A stretch of 64,000 nt of DNA from Termitomyces sp. T153 (GCA_018296165.2 JACKQL020000052.1:62001-126000), one strand, 5' to 3'. Counted from the stretch's first letter, positions 1 through 12,306 are shown. Notes: generated by a model from the sequence alone, not told the origin. A program made the numbers and translations.

Positions 1-1491
1 CCCGCGACTTCGCCCTTCTCAACTCTACAATTCTCGTCTTGAGCAAAAAGCATGGACAACTGAAGGGTGCTGTTCAAGCGATTGTGGAACTGGCAATCGG
101 CTGGTTGGACGAGATCAAACAGACAAATGGGGTCTCTAAATGGCTTGAGGTAGTTGAGACACTCCGTAACGTCACTGAGGGCAAAGTGCGCTTTTTTTCT
201 ATACATGATATTCATATCTGGTTTACCATCTCTTTTTCAGATTTTCCTTGAAACGCCTCGTGCCCGTGTTACAATGCTCCTTGCTTACTACCATGAAGGA
301 CTAACAACCGCTTCAACATCTACATTAGCGGTGCAAAAAGAATCACTTCAAACTGCCTCGGACCTTCTTTCCGACTTGCAGGTCGAGACATACTCGTCCA
401 TGGATCGCCGGGAAAAGACCGAATTCATTCTGGAGCAGATGCGCCTTCTCATTGCTGTAGCTCGGCAAAAAGATGCAGAACAAGGCAAGGTGGGCAAGGA
501 CGCTCTGGGAGGTGGTGAAGCGGAATGGGTTAAGGTAAGAGTGGGAGGCAGGAAGATTAACGAAGAATTCTTGAAGGAACAAGACAACGAGGTGATCTTC
601 ACTCGAAAATTCTCGTTGAGTTTGTATCTAACAGAAACTCAGGACCTTAAACTCAAATTCTACGACTTGATGATCCAACATGCCCTTCACCAGAGCAACT
701 ACCTTGATGCTGCCAAATTCTACCACAAGGTTTGGGAGACACCTTCAATCAAGAATGATACGGAAGACAAGGGCAGAGCAGTAAGTGTTTATCTTCTCAT
801 CCTTTCACTCCTAACCTCTTGTGTGACAGGCCCTTGAACATATTGTTTATTATGTCGTCCTTGCTCCTCACGATAACGAACAATCCGACATGATGCATCA
901 TCTATTTATAGACTCTGCTCTCAGCAAGCTGGACCTTCACTAGTGAGTCTACGTCCCATATTAATCGTGCGATATTGAAGAATTCGTAGCAACCTTGTTA
1001 AATGCTTCACGACCCGTGAGCTCATGAGATGGCCAGGGATAGAAGCAATCTATGGCGAGTTTCTGCGGAAGACACCTGTCTTTAACTCGGAAAAGCGATG
1101 GGAGGACCTTCACACTCGCGTCATTGAACATGTAGGTATTCTTGTTATCATTGTCTTTGATCCCAGCTCAACATAGTGTACACCATAGAATATACGCGTC
1201 GTAGCGGAATACTATACAAGGATTACCCTCACTCGATTAACGTCCCTCCTTGACCTTACAGTGAAGCAAACAGAGGAGACACTCGCACGATTGGTTGTAT
1301 CTGGCACGATATGGGCACGAATCGACCGACCAGCAGGAATTATTAGCTTCAGAAATAAAAGAAGTGCAGAGGATGTCATGAATGACTGGAGTTCGGACAT
1401 GCAAAAACTTTTAGGATTAGTAGAAAAGACGTGGATGGGAATGAATGCTGCACAAGCCGCTCAATCACGAGTAGTTAAAACCTCCTCGTAG
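1..1491 (+). CDS. RPN5: 26S proteasome regulatory subunit Rpn5 (PSMD12), 5' end outside window
   Basis: Non-ATPase lid subunit of the 19S regulatory particle of the proteasome, a helical-repeat protein with a C-terminal PCI domain. Exons read as 3-185, 241-591, 643-780, 830-942, 990-1131 and 1189-1491. The joined protein has the family run ILEQMRLLI, then [13 protein letters not shown] followed by [33 protein letters not shown], and the PCI segment [21 protein letters not shown]. It ends in the usual Rpn5 tail [17 protein letters not shown]. The first codons in the window (RDFALLNS) already belong to the protein, so the start lies upstream. The intron at 592-642 is 51 nt and free of stops, so retention would keep frame. 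The gene is convergent with the mS23 gene, 107 bp between stop codons. Family assignment is firm; exon borders are read by eye. Confidence 0.95.
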
Positions 1492-1598
1492 ATTTCATGT
1501 ACTTCCTATTTCTCTCTCTCGTATTATTTTTCTTCGAGAACTACTCAGGATGATTCTGTGAAGAACTTAATGAATTATATATGTTACAAGCAGGAAGG

Positions 1599-2486
1599 TC
1601 AAGCCACCGCCGCCGTAGTTTCAAGTTTCATCAGGTCCGGTGACCGCTCTGGTGTTGGGGCCGCTTCAATTGGTTGCGTTAGACGAGGTGCGTATGACGG
1701 TCGGACGCCCGCTTTCCACAACTTGACGTATTCCTGACCCTTGGACCAATCTTTAACGCCCTCGGTCTTGTCAATAATTGCCTTCCATCGTTTGCGGGCG
1801 GCGATTGCTCCTTCATCAAACTCTTCTCGTCTCTCAAACGTGGCAAGCCTTCGCACTTCCTTGTCGAAAGCATGCTCAATCTCGCCTTTCGAGAATATAG
1901 CACCGAGATATTCCGCCTCCATGACAGCGAACGTTGTTGCTATTTGGTGTTCCGAACGAAGAGCGCGGAACTGGGCAATAGCTGTCGCATAGGCTTCAGA
2001 GAGAGGTTTCTTATGATATTCATATAGATTCCGGGTGAACGAGACAGCACTAGTGAGCACATTTAAGTCAATCATTGTTTGAGCGCAGTAATGAACATAC
2101 TCTTCGGGTGTGGGATTCCTTCCTCGCTGACTTAGACGCGTCCAAGCTTCACCTTGTATGGCATTTGGATCTTCAATGGCACCACCTTCTACAAGAGTAG
2201 TTGGTCGGAATGCTTCGAAAGGATGGTCGCGGAAGAATTGACGACGAATTTTGTCCTCTAAATACACGATAGGTAGGGGTTTTGGGTCATATCGTTTTGG
2301 TCGAGTGGTCTGGGTGGATTTGACTTGTTGGTCGTACTCAGTACGAGAGGGTGGAGCTTTTGGAGGAAGGGGTAGAGGAGGATAGTCAAGGACGGCCTGA
2401 TACCAGACAGGCTGTTCCTTGATATACTTGCCACGCATTAGGCGGGAGACCTGCTGGTGTACTTGCGACGCTATTCGCCGAACCAT
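1599..2486 (-). CDS. RSM25: Mitochondrial small ribosomal subunit protein mS23 (Rsm25)
   Basis: Fungal mS23 family, a component of the mitochondrial 37S ribosomal subunit. The 295-residue open frame has no intron, unusual in this window. The N-terminus carries the family pattern of a basic helix followed by the GKYIKEQPVWYQAVLDYPPLPLPP segment (shown here only as landmark residues about 19-42: conserved W28 and the Pro-rich run). A central block contains RQFFRDHPFEAFRPTTLVEG, and a C-terminal block contains RKRWKAII. The start at 2486 gives a basic N-terminus (MVRRIASQVHQQVSRLMRG) suitable for mitochondrial import. It shares a short convergent 3' spacer with RPN5. Its promoter lies in the 2487-3169 spacer, which carries a dispersed repeat. 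Identification rests on remembered family motifs and is confident. Confidence 0.85.
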   Translation of the reverse strand: MVRRIASQVHQQVSRLMRGKYIKEQPVWYQAVLDYPPLPLPPKAPPSRTEYDQQVKSTQTTRPKRYDPKPLPIVYLEDKIRRQFFRDHPFEAFRPTTLVEGGAIEDPNAIQGEAWTRLSQRGRNPTPEEYVHYCAQTMIDLNVLTSAVSFTRNLYEYHKKPLSEAYATAIAQFRALRSEHQIATTFAVMEAEYLGAIFSKGEIEHAFDKEVRRLATFERREEFDEGAIAARKRWKAIIDKTEGVKDWSKGQEYVKLWKAGVRPSYAPRLTQPIEAAPTPERSPDLMKLETTAAVA

Positions 2487-3169
2487 CCTTGGCCGAATAC
2501 TAATAGACGCGACTCCACATGAGAAATTTCCGACCAGATGATCTCAGTGTGTCGATGTTTACACTCCCTAACAAAAGCACAACAGAGACACACTCACTTT
2601 CCTCAAGGAACGCTCCATCAAGTCTGGACACAGACAGTTCGAAGAAAATAGCGGCAACTGAGAGCCAGACCGAAGCCATCCAATCTCTGTGATATAGTTA
2701 CTACTGCCCTCAAGCAACAACTTGAAAGGGCCTCCTAGCGGTTATGTTTTTATATGCTTCAGGAGACCAGGCCATTATCTGCGACACCAGGTCATCATTC
2801 TGCTATTGCTGTAATATAGCCGTTTTCATAACGGTTACTGTCGGTGACCCAGATATGAAACGAGATTTCGGATGACTTCGGCTTCCATCAATATCTTACG
2901 GATTCCTTAGAAAATAAGAAACTTACATCTCTAGTATACAAAGTATCAGTGTTCCAAGTTTTGTATTTTTTCACACTCGAGGAAAGATGCCAGAAACATC
3001 TCAATGGAAGGGTCGATTTTCACAGAGTGTGACTTCGGATATATGGATTAGCCGTGAACAAATATAATGGATACTCTGACGCGTGTTATCAAAGCATGAA
3101 CGCTCAGCAATGATGGCATAAAAGATACAACACCCGTTATAAACGCGGGCAGTGGAACATACAGAACAA
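2487..3169. other. Intergenic spacer between mS23 promoter and SF3A2 3' end
   Basis: About 680 bp without a convincing gene. The short open frames here have no family motifs and overlap the SF3A2 3' region on the same strand in another frame. The left part should hold the mS23 promoter and 5' UTR, the right part the SF3A2 3' UTR. The middle is occupied by the dispersed repeat at 2839-3020. Confidence 0.6.
2839..3020 (+). repeat. Dispersed repeat, copy A (inverted copy at 40441-40621)
   Basis: A 182-bp block starting TGTCGGTGACCCAG and ending near GGAAGGGTCGATTTT. It matches the reverse complement of 40441-40621, with roughly 14 differences and one single-base gap by hand alignment, about 92% identical. 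The match starts abruptly at TGTCGG in both copies and fades after the GGGTC block. It has no coding potential I can see. It may be a remnant of an LTR or a MITE. Confidence 0.8.
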
Positions 3170-4043
3170 CTAATAGTTAAGGCGGAACATGAATTGGAAG
3201 CTATATTGTTTTGTATCGGGATCCCAATGTGACCAGTTCCAATAGCCGGCATCGTCTGATTCGTCCTCAATTTCACGGGCAGGAACCCGGAATGCTATCG
3301 TCTCGTAGGGTTCTGCTGCAACCTGTCAAGGAGGATGTCGCATGAGAAAGAAAATCACAAGTACTTAAGGAACCAACTTACAATTAGATACTGATAAGCT
3401 TTATTCGGTGGTTCTCTTTTCTGCTCCCATGCACTCATGAAACGACGACGAGGAAGAACATCTGCCTTAATTTGCGGTAAATGAACTTGAACCATCATCC
3501 CTTCCTTTCCAGTGTCGGTGTCGCGAACTTTGGTGACCCTATATCCAGGGCGGCCGATCTTGAGAAAAACTTTGCGTTGGACATTACTTTGTGCGGGTGC
3601 AATCATTAATTGCGAGTCCTTTGCGTCACGAGCGGCTCGTCGAGCAAGATTGGTTTGATGTTTTTTACCTTGAGTGTGAGCAAGATAGGAACCCTCATTC
3701 GTATGAAGTGTTAGACACAGGCGACATTCAAGAGATCCAAGATGGTTACGAAGGATATAGGGATCCTGTGAAAACACATTCAACAATGTCCGTGACAGGC
3801 AGGATGGTAAAAGCTCACTTTTGCAAGGTCTATCGTCTCGAGAGCGAGCTTCCGGAGACGCTCGCGCCTGTCGACGTTGGTCTCTGAGGCTCCTGCAACG
3901 CCACCTCCACCAAATTTCGACCCGACTCGATTCTGCAAGATATCAGCATTAATGCTGCACGTTCATAGAGCAGGACAAACCTGATAATCTGTATGACATT
4001 GTCAAATCAAATCAAATGATGAAGTGAGAAGGAACGTACCCAT
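3170..4043 (-). CDS. PRP11: Splicing factor 3A subunit 2 (SF3a66/Prp11)
   Basis: Component of the U2 snRNP SF3a complex that helps commit the branch site during prespliceosome assembly. Exons in order of translation: 4043-4040 (ATG G), 3988-3981 (8 nt), 3932-3819, 3765-3382 and 3322-3170. The total is 663 nt, or 220 residues. The protein starts MDYQNRVGSKFGGGG, then RRERLRKLALETIDLAKDPY, and carries the C2H2-type matrin zinc finger CRLCLTLHTNEGSYLAHTQGKKH (C at +0 and +3, both His near the end). IGRPGYRVTK, RRRFMSAWEQ, the AAEPYETIAFRVPAREI block and a final HWDPDTKQYSFQFMFR follow. The first coding exon is only 4 nt and the second only 8 nt; both are needed to build the conserved MDYQ start. 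The gene is divergent from RRP5. Confidence 0.95.
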
Positions 4044-4202
4044 CGTACTAATGAGTGGGGAGCTGTTGAAGATGATTTTGATGATGTAAGCCCCGGGGAT
4101 TTTACCTAATTCAAATTGAAAGCGTCCGCGATCAATTTGGAAAAATCTCTGGCACGCGTCCAACTCTCGACACATCCTCCTCTTACACCTTCCAGAGATA
4201 GG
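4044..4202. promoter_or_regulatory. Shared divergent promoter region of SF3A2 and RRP5
   Basis: Only 159 bp separate the SF3A2 start codon (4043, minus) from the RRP5 start codon (4203, plus). Both promoters and 5' UTRs must lie here or overlap the genes. An in-frame stop just upstream of 4116 and no earlier ATG support 4203 as the RRP5 start. I see no clear TATA box. Confidence 0.5.
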
Positions 4203-7200
4203 ATGGTTGCACAGAAGCGTACCCTGGAGGAGTCTTCAATACCACATAAATCCAAGAAATCCAAGATTGCCGACGGACAGCCATCTAATCATTCGTTCAC
4301 TACCTCCAGCTTAGCTACAGAAGAAGTGGATTTTCCTCGTGGCGGTGGGACTTCATTCACGCCTGTAGAAGTCAAGGCGATACGAGCAGAGGCTGCTAAA
4401 GAGGCCAATGAGGAGTTGTTTGCGGTGCGTCTAAATGAAATAATTGGAACTGTAGAACCAATATTCTCCTAGGACGCTGAAACTCAACACAAAGCAACAA
4501 AGAAGAGGAAGAGAAAATCTGACGCTAAGAAGCCTGTTGAAGATAAAAACGATAAAATTCGTATCGAACATCTGAACTACAAGGTGTGCTGAATCCGTAT
4601 TTCCGTCAGTCATCTTCTCAAGTGGCTTCTTGCAGCGAATGAATGTTGGCATGAAAATCCTTGGCCAAATCGTCTCTATTCAGCCTCTTGCCCTCATTGT
4701 GTCATTGCCCAATCAGCTTTTTGCGCATGTTCCTCTCACGAACATCTCCACTCAGTTCACAGCGCTTCTAGAAGCAGAAGAGTCAGTAGAAGAATTGTCT
4801 GAAGAGGAAGATGATGATGAACGGATACCCAAGCCTCATGTCCCCAATTTATCAGATCTATTCTGTGAAGGACAGTATATTCGGGGCGTGGTCACAGCTG
4901 TGTATGCGCATGGCTCTACCGATATCTCTGTGATTGCAAAATCCCGAGATGAGATTGTTAAGTCCAGCCGTAGAGTGGAGTTAAGCCTTCTTCCAGAGCG
5001 TGTTAATGCTGGCATCCAGAAAGCGGACCTCAAGACCGGATTTGTGAGTACATACACCATTCATAGGGTATGCGCTGATGTCTTTTATAACCTTAGACAC
5101 TATCCACTGCGGTGAAGAGTATTGAAGACCATGGATATATCCTTGATTTGGGAATGTCAGATGTTTCCGGTTTTCTATCTTTCAAAGATATTGAACAGGG
5201 ACCGTCTGTTGACAACAAGCTCTATCGAGGACAATTGCTTGATGTTACAGTGACCGAAATGTCTAACAACGGTCGTATATGTCACGTCGTCGCCAACCAA
5301 TCCACTTTTTCTTCCTCGTGTGTATGTATTTCATTGTACTCTTGAAAGACAAAGGCGATGGTGACCGACATCTTTCAACTTAGCTCTCAGAAGTAACAAA
5401 TGCCTCATCTGTTCTTCCAGGAGCCTTAGTTCAATCTCTGATCACTGCGGTCTCTTCGAATGGTCTTAACCTCCAGATTCTGGGTTTCTTCGATGGAACT
5501 GTGGACCAGGTCCACCTTCAACATGATGTCACCGAGAAAGTGTACAAAGTTGGCAAGAAGATCAAGGCTAGAGTATTGTATGACTACTCTTCTAGCCCTC
5601 CGCGATTTGCTTTGGCTCTTACGCAACATATTCTCGCTCTTAAACCGCGGCAAGAAGGAGAATTGAAATTACAGGAGGCTTTTCCGATTGGCCGAATTTT
5701 GGACGCTGTCAAGGTAATTCAGCTTGAATCTGAACGTGGGGCTATCGTGGAGGTGCAAACCGGGTTAGAGGGTTTTGTTCATGTGGGTAATATATCTTGA
5801 TTATGTGCCCTAACTGATTTTCAATCAGATATCGCACATTTCCGATGAACATGTTCCATCTCTCTCGTCTTCTGGACCCTGGAAGATAGGCACCTTCCAT
5901 CGGGCCCGTGTCATAGGCTACTTCCCTTTCGATGGTCTACTGCAGCTGTCTTTCAAACCTTCCGTAATCAAACAGAAGTTCCTGCAGATTGCAGATGTTG
6001 AAGTTGGTGAGGTGGTCAAAGGAACCATCAAAAAGCTCACCGAGACTGGCCTCTTTGTTTCACTTTCCGGTAATATAGATGGGGTCGTTTGGCCCAATCA
6101 TTATGCAGACATTACCTTGAAGCACCCATCCAAGCGTTTCAAAGTTGGAGCTAGTATCAAATGTCGGGTATGTATCAAGACATCTTCCGGGGAACTACGC
6201 TGCTCACTTCGTCTGTAGGTTCTTGTGCTTGACACAGAACGCAAACGGATATCGTTAACCGCTAAAAAGACACTTCTCGAGTCATCACTTCCACTGGTTT
6301 CTGTGTTCGAAGACGCAAAAGTTGGACTCGTAACACATGCCGTCGTCTTCAAAGTGTATGAGAAGTATATATTGGTCGAGTTTTTCAATAACTTGAAAGC
6401 GATTGTCCCTATCAAGGAAGCCAGGTAAATGTCACTAATAGATCACAGAATTGTGTATTGACTTTTCCTTTCATTCAGCGAAATCTCTCTCCATAAGCTT
6501 GCGGATGCATTCCCCGTGGGCCGAGTTGTTCAAGTACGCATCATAGCGACAGAACCTGAACACTCTCGGATTATTGCCAGCATTCGCCAAGCTTCCGCCA
6601 GTTTTAAGACGGTAGTAACAGATATCAGCACAGTTGAAATCGGTAACATTGTAGGGGGGAAAGTGTCTGAAATACACAAGGACAATGTCATGCTTACCCT
6701 CCAACCTACCCAAGTTCGAGCATTGATCTCTCTCAAAAATTTGGCAAATTACCGGAACCTATCTGTGGCGCAACTCCGTGCTTCTCTGAAGACTGGTGAT
6801 TCATTGGAGGACCTGGTAGTTGTCACCCGTAATACCGAGAAAGGTTTTGTCATTGTTGCAAGCAAGCCCAAGGTCAAAGCAGCGCAATCATTGAAAGGAC
6901 CTTTGTCGATTGACACTGTGACCATTGGGCAACTGGTTGGCGGGCGCGTCACTCAACATACTCGGAACGGAACATTGATCAAACTCAATTCTCATATCGG
7001 CGGAATTCTACACCCAACGGACACCTGTGACGATTATGAATCGGGTGTACCCTTCCCTTCCATCGACTCTCTAATCAAAGCGACGGTCATCGGGATCGAT
7101 CAAGGTAGAAAACAGCTCTCGCTTTCCACACGCCATTCAAAGATGTACCCTGATCAAGTCAAGACTATCATTGATCGAGATATATGTGACATAAGTGACC

Positions 7201-9263
7201 TACATCCAGGAGAGACAGTACGAGGCTTCATCAAAAGTGTTGCGGAACATGGTCTCTTTGTCACCTTGGGACGAAACATCGATGCTCGCGTACAAATTCG
7301 AGAACTCTTCGACGAGGTCAGTTTCTTGCGCTGCTTGATGGTCTTACTGACGGATTGCAGTATGTGAAAGAATGGAAGGATCGGTTCGCTGTGAATCAGG
7401 TTGTGAAGGGCCGAATTCTGAGGCAAGTCTCATCCTGTTTCTCCAATTGCAACATATATATATATCGGAACAGTGTTGATCCCGCCACAAAGAAGATCGA
7501 AATGTCATTTAGAAGCGGAGCTCGAAAAGATTCATCGCAATTATCAATAGGAGATCTTCAAATCGGGCAGAAAGTTGAAGGAGTTGTCAAAAGAATCGAG
7601 GATTATGGGCTTTTTATCCAAATCGAAAACTCCAAGCTTACTGGCCTCTGTCACAAGTCTCAGGTTTGTCTATGAAGTTAGCATCTCAAGAAATAACATT
7701 GACTGATCTACATCAGCTCTCTGATAACAAAGACGCTGATGCTGCTGTCGCGCTTCGGGGCTTTCGCGAGGGTGATCGCGTTAAAGCTGCAATTCAAAAA
7801 GTCGAGAAAAACAAGATTTCTCTGAGTCTTAAACCTTCCAATTTTGTGGAGGAGGACTTTGATAATCATGATTCAGCGGTGAATGGGGATGGAGAATCTT
7901 TTGGGGTGATTGAAGATGATGTCGTGCAGGATGCACAACGTGACGATATCGGTGAAAGCGAAGATAGTGAAGGCGACAGTGACGATACCATGGCCGTAGA
8001 CATTAATCCCGACGTACAAGTTTTCAAGTCCGCTGACTTCAAACAGTCCAATCCATCGCCGACACTTCCCGTCCCTTCTCTCGAGCTCGTAAATGGCTTT
8101 CAATGGTCAAGCACGCAACCTCCAACCGAAGATGAGCCTGGTTCAGACATGTCATCTGATGAATCCGATCTCGAGGTTTCATTGAGCAAGAAGAAACGAC
8201 GCAAGCGGAAAGAAATCGAGCATGATTTAACAGCTGACATGCACACTAAAACACCCGAATCTAATGCAGACTTCGAGCGTATTCTCCTTGGTTCACCGAA
8301 TTCGTCGTTCCTCTGGATCCAATACATGTCCTTCCAACTTCAGCTGTCTGAGGTAGACAAGGCTCGAGAAATTGCTCGGCGTGCAATACGAACGATCAAT
8401 TTCCGCGAAGAGCAAGAACGACTCAACGTTTGGATAGCATTGTTGAATTTGGAGAATGTCTATGGCACAGACGAGACATTGGAATCTACCTTCAAAGATG
8501 CTGCGAAATCCAATGATTCTAAGACCATCCATCTTCGGCTTGCCTCAATTCTCGACGAGGCAAACAAACTCGAGGTTTGTTGTAGTTGATTAATTTTCCA
8601 TACAGGAAAAATTAAAATATAATTTAGAAGGCCGAAGAACAATTCAAACGTACTTGCAAAAAGTTTGGCCGAAGTTCCAAAGTCTGGACACTGTTCGGTG
8701 AACACTACCTTCGAAGGGATAATCTGGAAGAGGCGAGGAAACTTCTCCCTCGCAGCCTACAAAGTCTTGATAAGCGGAAGCGTATGTGTTTTGTGTTTTA
8801 TTTGTCAGTCGAATTCACCATCTTCGTCAGACCTGAAGACCATATCCAAATTTGCACAGCTTGAATACAAGCAAGGCGAACCGGAACGTGGGAAGACATT
8901 GTTCGAAGGTATTGTCGAGTCACATTCCAAAAGATGGGATCTATGGTCAGTATATATGGATATGGAGGCCGGCCAAGGTGACATACAGAGCCTACGGTAA
9001 GCATCTATTCACTTAGCCCATGTGGTTTATTCAAATAGTACTATAGGAACTTGTTTGACCGAGTGTTCACCCTGAAAATGACAAGTCATAAAGCCAAGTT
9101 TGTCCAGCCGTTATCCTCATTGAGACTACCTTGTGATTAATTTTGCTACAGAGCTTTCTTCAAGAAATGGCTTGAATTGGAGCGAAAACTTGGAGATGAA
9201 GATGGTGCACAAATCGTGAAACAAAAAGCGATCGAGTGGACACAGCGAGCAAATGCATCATAA
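4203..9263 (+). CDS. RRP5: rRNA biogenesis protein Rrp5 (S1 repeats plus HAT/TPR repeats)
   Basis: Nucleolar pre-rRNA processing factor needed for both the small- and large-subunit branches. Fifteen exons: 4203-4424, 4473-4583, 4636-5043, 5097-5321, 5384-5782, 5829-6167, 6219-6424, 6479-7316, 7361-7422, 7474-7663, 7717-8574, 8628-8781, 8831-8996, 9047-9097 and 9152-9263. They add to 4341 nt, an exact multiple of three, giving 1446 residues. A Lys-rich N-terminus (about 1-115) precedes an array of S1 RNA-binding domains (about 115-1045, for example GIVKSV/GLFVTLGRNIDARV and GVVKRIEDYGLFIQIENS). An acidic linker (about 1047-1180) follows, then HAT repeats to the end (WIQYMSFQLQLSEVDKAR, SKVWTLFGEHYLRR, RWDLWSVYMDMEAGQGD). 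The intron at 7423-7473 uses a GC donor. The introns at 6168-6218 and 7423-7473 are both 51 nt and stop-free. Confidence 0.95.
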
Positions 9264-9367
9264 AATTGTCATGACATTATACCACCATTGTGGCGTGCTG
9301 TATATATATCGAGCACCTAGAATCTACACATGACTAGCTAATCCAGCCACCGTGGCCTAATCCACTA

Positions 9368-12306
9368 TTATACAAGTTTTTGTGTGGATAGCAGTACATC
9401 TAGTTCCTTGACTCTCTCTTCCCACTTCTCAACATCTGCCAGCTTGCTCTCAAGAGAGGTGATCTCGCGATCGATGCCCATTCTCTCCTCGGCAGTTCCA
9501 ACCTGCGTCAGGGTCCATCCGGCAGAACCATCACCCGCGAGAGTGAGAAGGTGAGTGTGATATTTCATCAACGAAGGACTATGAAGTTGTTAGAATTCGT
9601 AACAATCGCTAGTACATAAGTCCTAACATACCGTAGAGAAATAGTGATAAGGGTAATTCCCAAAGCCTTCGCATGCTCGTACATACGTCCTTCGACGTCG
9701 GTCGAGACGGCACTGGTGCACTCTGATAGGAGATCAATTGAACCTAGTAGTTAGGGTAATTGAAGCAAGGCCATACCATCTAAGACTGCAAAGCGGGGTC
9801 TGTGATAGAAAACGCGAGCCATCGCCATCTTGTTTGATTGAACGTCATCAGTACAAGGATTGGTAGTGAAGTGCACACGCGGATACACACTCTTTGCTTC
9901 TCGCCACCACTTAGTACATCCCTCCACTCTTTTCTCGTCCTCCAGCCACCTTCTCTTTCTGGCAGGTAAGCCAAAAATACCTTTTCCAAGATTTCCATGA
10001 GGTCCTTCTCTGTTTTCCCCGATCCCAGATATTCAGGATAGGAATGAGGATAGATTATCTGGTCCAGAAGGCTCCCCGTAACCATGTACGCTCGTTGTGG
10101 TACCACGAAGATCGCCTTACGCCCATCAGCTCCATCTGCGGGCAGTTGCACATCTGCACCATCCCCTTGCGGCGCCCACAAGCCCGATAATACTCGTGCA
10201 ACAGCTGTCTTACCAACCCCGTTACTCCCGGTGATCATTAGATGATCGCCGTCTTTTAATGCGAGCGAGAGGTTTTTGACAAGAGGCAGGGACGTTTGGC
10301 TGCTACTTGGGCGTAGCTTGCCGGTGTCGTCTGTTGAAGATTCCGAGATATTTGGATGGGGCACTGCGACATCCACACGGGTGAGCAGGATGTCATCGGT
10401 CGCCTTTACAGTATGCCTAGGTAGTGGAGGCAGGTCGTGTAACGACGAAAGTAGGGTATATAATCGTGTTGTTAAACCTGCCAATTCAAGGAGATCCTTA
10501 TATGCATACATCAGTCGTCCACCCGCGTCTGCGAGAGACAAAAGCAATCGCCGATTCGAAACATATGCTAGCAGTTGAAGATGAAAATGCTAGAAAAGTT
10601 TGTTTTGCAGAATTGACTTACATTCCGTCCTTCCAGCAATCGCATTCTCGGGTCTAACCGTCTTCGACTCGTCAGTTTGAACACCAAGAGATCGTTTCGT
10701 CCGAGTGTACAGGAGAGGGACAGCGATGAGCCCATATCCAGCGGCTGACCAGAGGTATTTGATCACATAATCTTCCGTCCATTCATATGCGATTCGGATC
10801 TATGCAAGATAGCTTATAAGCCAATCGCGTGTAAGGGTCACGTTCAAACGTACTTTGTATATCGAGTTGACGTGTTTCATTAGTCTCAAATAAGCCCGCG
10901 TCAGAATATCGCGTTCACGGGCTCCGCCGTCATAGAAGCTATCTCGTGAGGGTTAACGGAAGGCATGTCTGAGGCGATAAGTTGTACGAACGCAATCTCT
11001 TCTGCTTCTCGTCCTACCCTGCCTACACCTGCTCTGTACTCTCCTTCAAGCTTGGCCTCTACCGCGGCCAGCCGGCCAAATGCGGGCGTGACAGCTCTCA
11101 GAAGTAATACTGTGGCGTAATAATTGACAAATAAAAGGGTAGTTCCACGAAATCCAAGAGAGCGAGAAAGCTGGCTCGTGAAGAGTATAAGATCAAGAGA
11201 GGGTTTGAGGATATTACCACTGGGTTTCCACAAGTCAGAGGTTTTGGGGTGGCTAGAATCTGAGGATACTGACTATAAAACCGACAAGGATTCAGACCAG
11301 GCATCAATGTCGGCAGTAAGATATTGGTCTACGCCTTCGAGACCAGAACGATAAAAGCGCAGGTCAGGCGCCGAAGAGAGATACAAATCGTGAATATAGC
11401 GTGTCAAACGCGTCCGTAGATTGAGGGACAGTTTTGACTGCAAGTAACGAATCTTTGAGCAAATGAAACTGAGCTACAGGAATAATCAGAAAGAAAACAA
11501 GAGATGAGCTCACTAATGAGTTTGTAAGTGTGCTCGGTATTGCTAAAAGGAACCACAGGCCTAAGCCTTTCGAGAAACCTCTGCCGTTCGCACTGACCTG
11601 ATACACATCAGTGGGAGTAAGGCTATTTTGACAGATTGAATCTTTACAAGGTCTCTAGCTATGCGCCCGTCCAATCTTGCGACAAGAACACTGAGGACAG
11701 TCCGCATAACCAAGAAAAAGGAGTGCAACGCGACCATCATAGTCTCTTTGGACCAAAAGGAGGGAAATGCGACCCGAAATATAATAGCACGAAATTGGCG
11801 CAAGAATGACGTGTCAATATTAGGTTTTTCCTTTGCAGAAGCTGATAGAGGTGGAAAGAACGGCGCATCGGACGCAAACTTTGACGGCAGCGTTTCTTTG
11901 ATGTTGAGCTATTAAAAGCGAATCAATACAACGTAATAATTATACAAAGTGACGATAAAATAAAATTTTAAAATGAAAAGAAGAGTCGTTTAGAAGTCTA
12001 CAACTAGGAGAAAATCGGCCTGGAATAGCTACATACCCTTGTTATACGATCACGATATGGTACCAACAAGGTCTTACTCCCATCTTCTTCCTTCTCGTAT
12101 ACTCGTTGTAACACATCGTCCAATTCTCTTGCAGACAAACGTTGTTTGCATTTCGCAACTCTTGAAATCCTCTGCAACGTCTCCTTTGGCAGAGTCAGGA
12201 GTCGAGATCGTAGCAGTAAGATTGTGGCGACGAGAATAAACAAAGGTTTGCCCGAGACCTTGTGTCGTTTCAGTGAATCCAGGATCGGTTTAGAGAACAC
12301 GGCCAT
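9368..12306 (-). CDS. Peroxisomal ABC half-transporter, subfamily D (Pxa/ALDP type)
   Basis: Member of the ABCD family, which imports long-chain fatty acyl-CoA into peroxisomes as a dimer of half-transporters. Order: basic/hydrophobic N-terminus (MAVFSKPILDSLKRHK, then PLFILVATILLLRSRLL), and the ABCD membrane domain (RQFRAIIFRVAFPSFWSKE, LVARLDGRIARDLVK). Then comes the EEIAF-type helix (REAEEIAFYDGG), a single nucleotide-binding domain with Walker A TGSNGVGKTA, signature LSGGEKQR, and Walker B FAVLDECTSAVS. The last exons read 9891 and above, 9828-9777, 9722-9632 and 9578-9368. The ATG at 12306 is chosen because the two codons immediately upstream in the same frame that could start (12315, 12312) are GTG and TTG. 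The gene is convergent with RRP5 (104 bp between stops). All core ATPase motifs look intact. I cannot tell Pxa1 from Pxa2. Confidence 0.9.

Noticed and set aside
592..642. Family-specific insertion in Rpn5
   Set aside because: The 17 extra residues are bounded by GT...AG and interrupt a conserved block, so this is a stop-free intron rather than protein.
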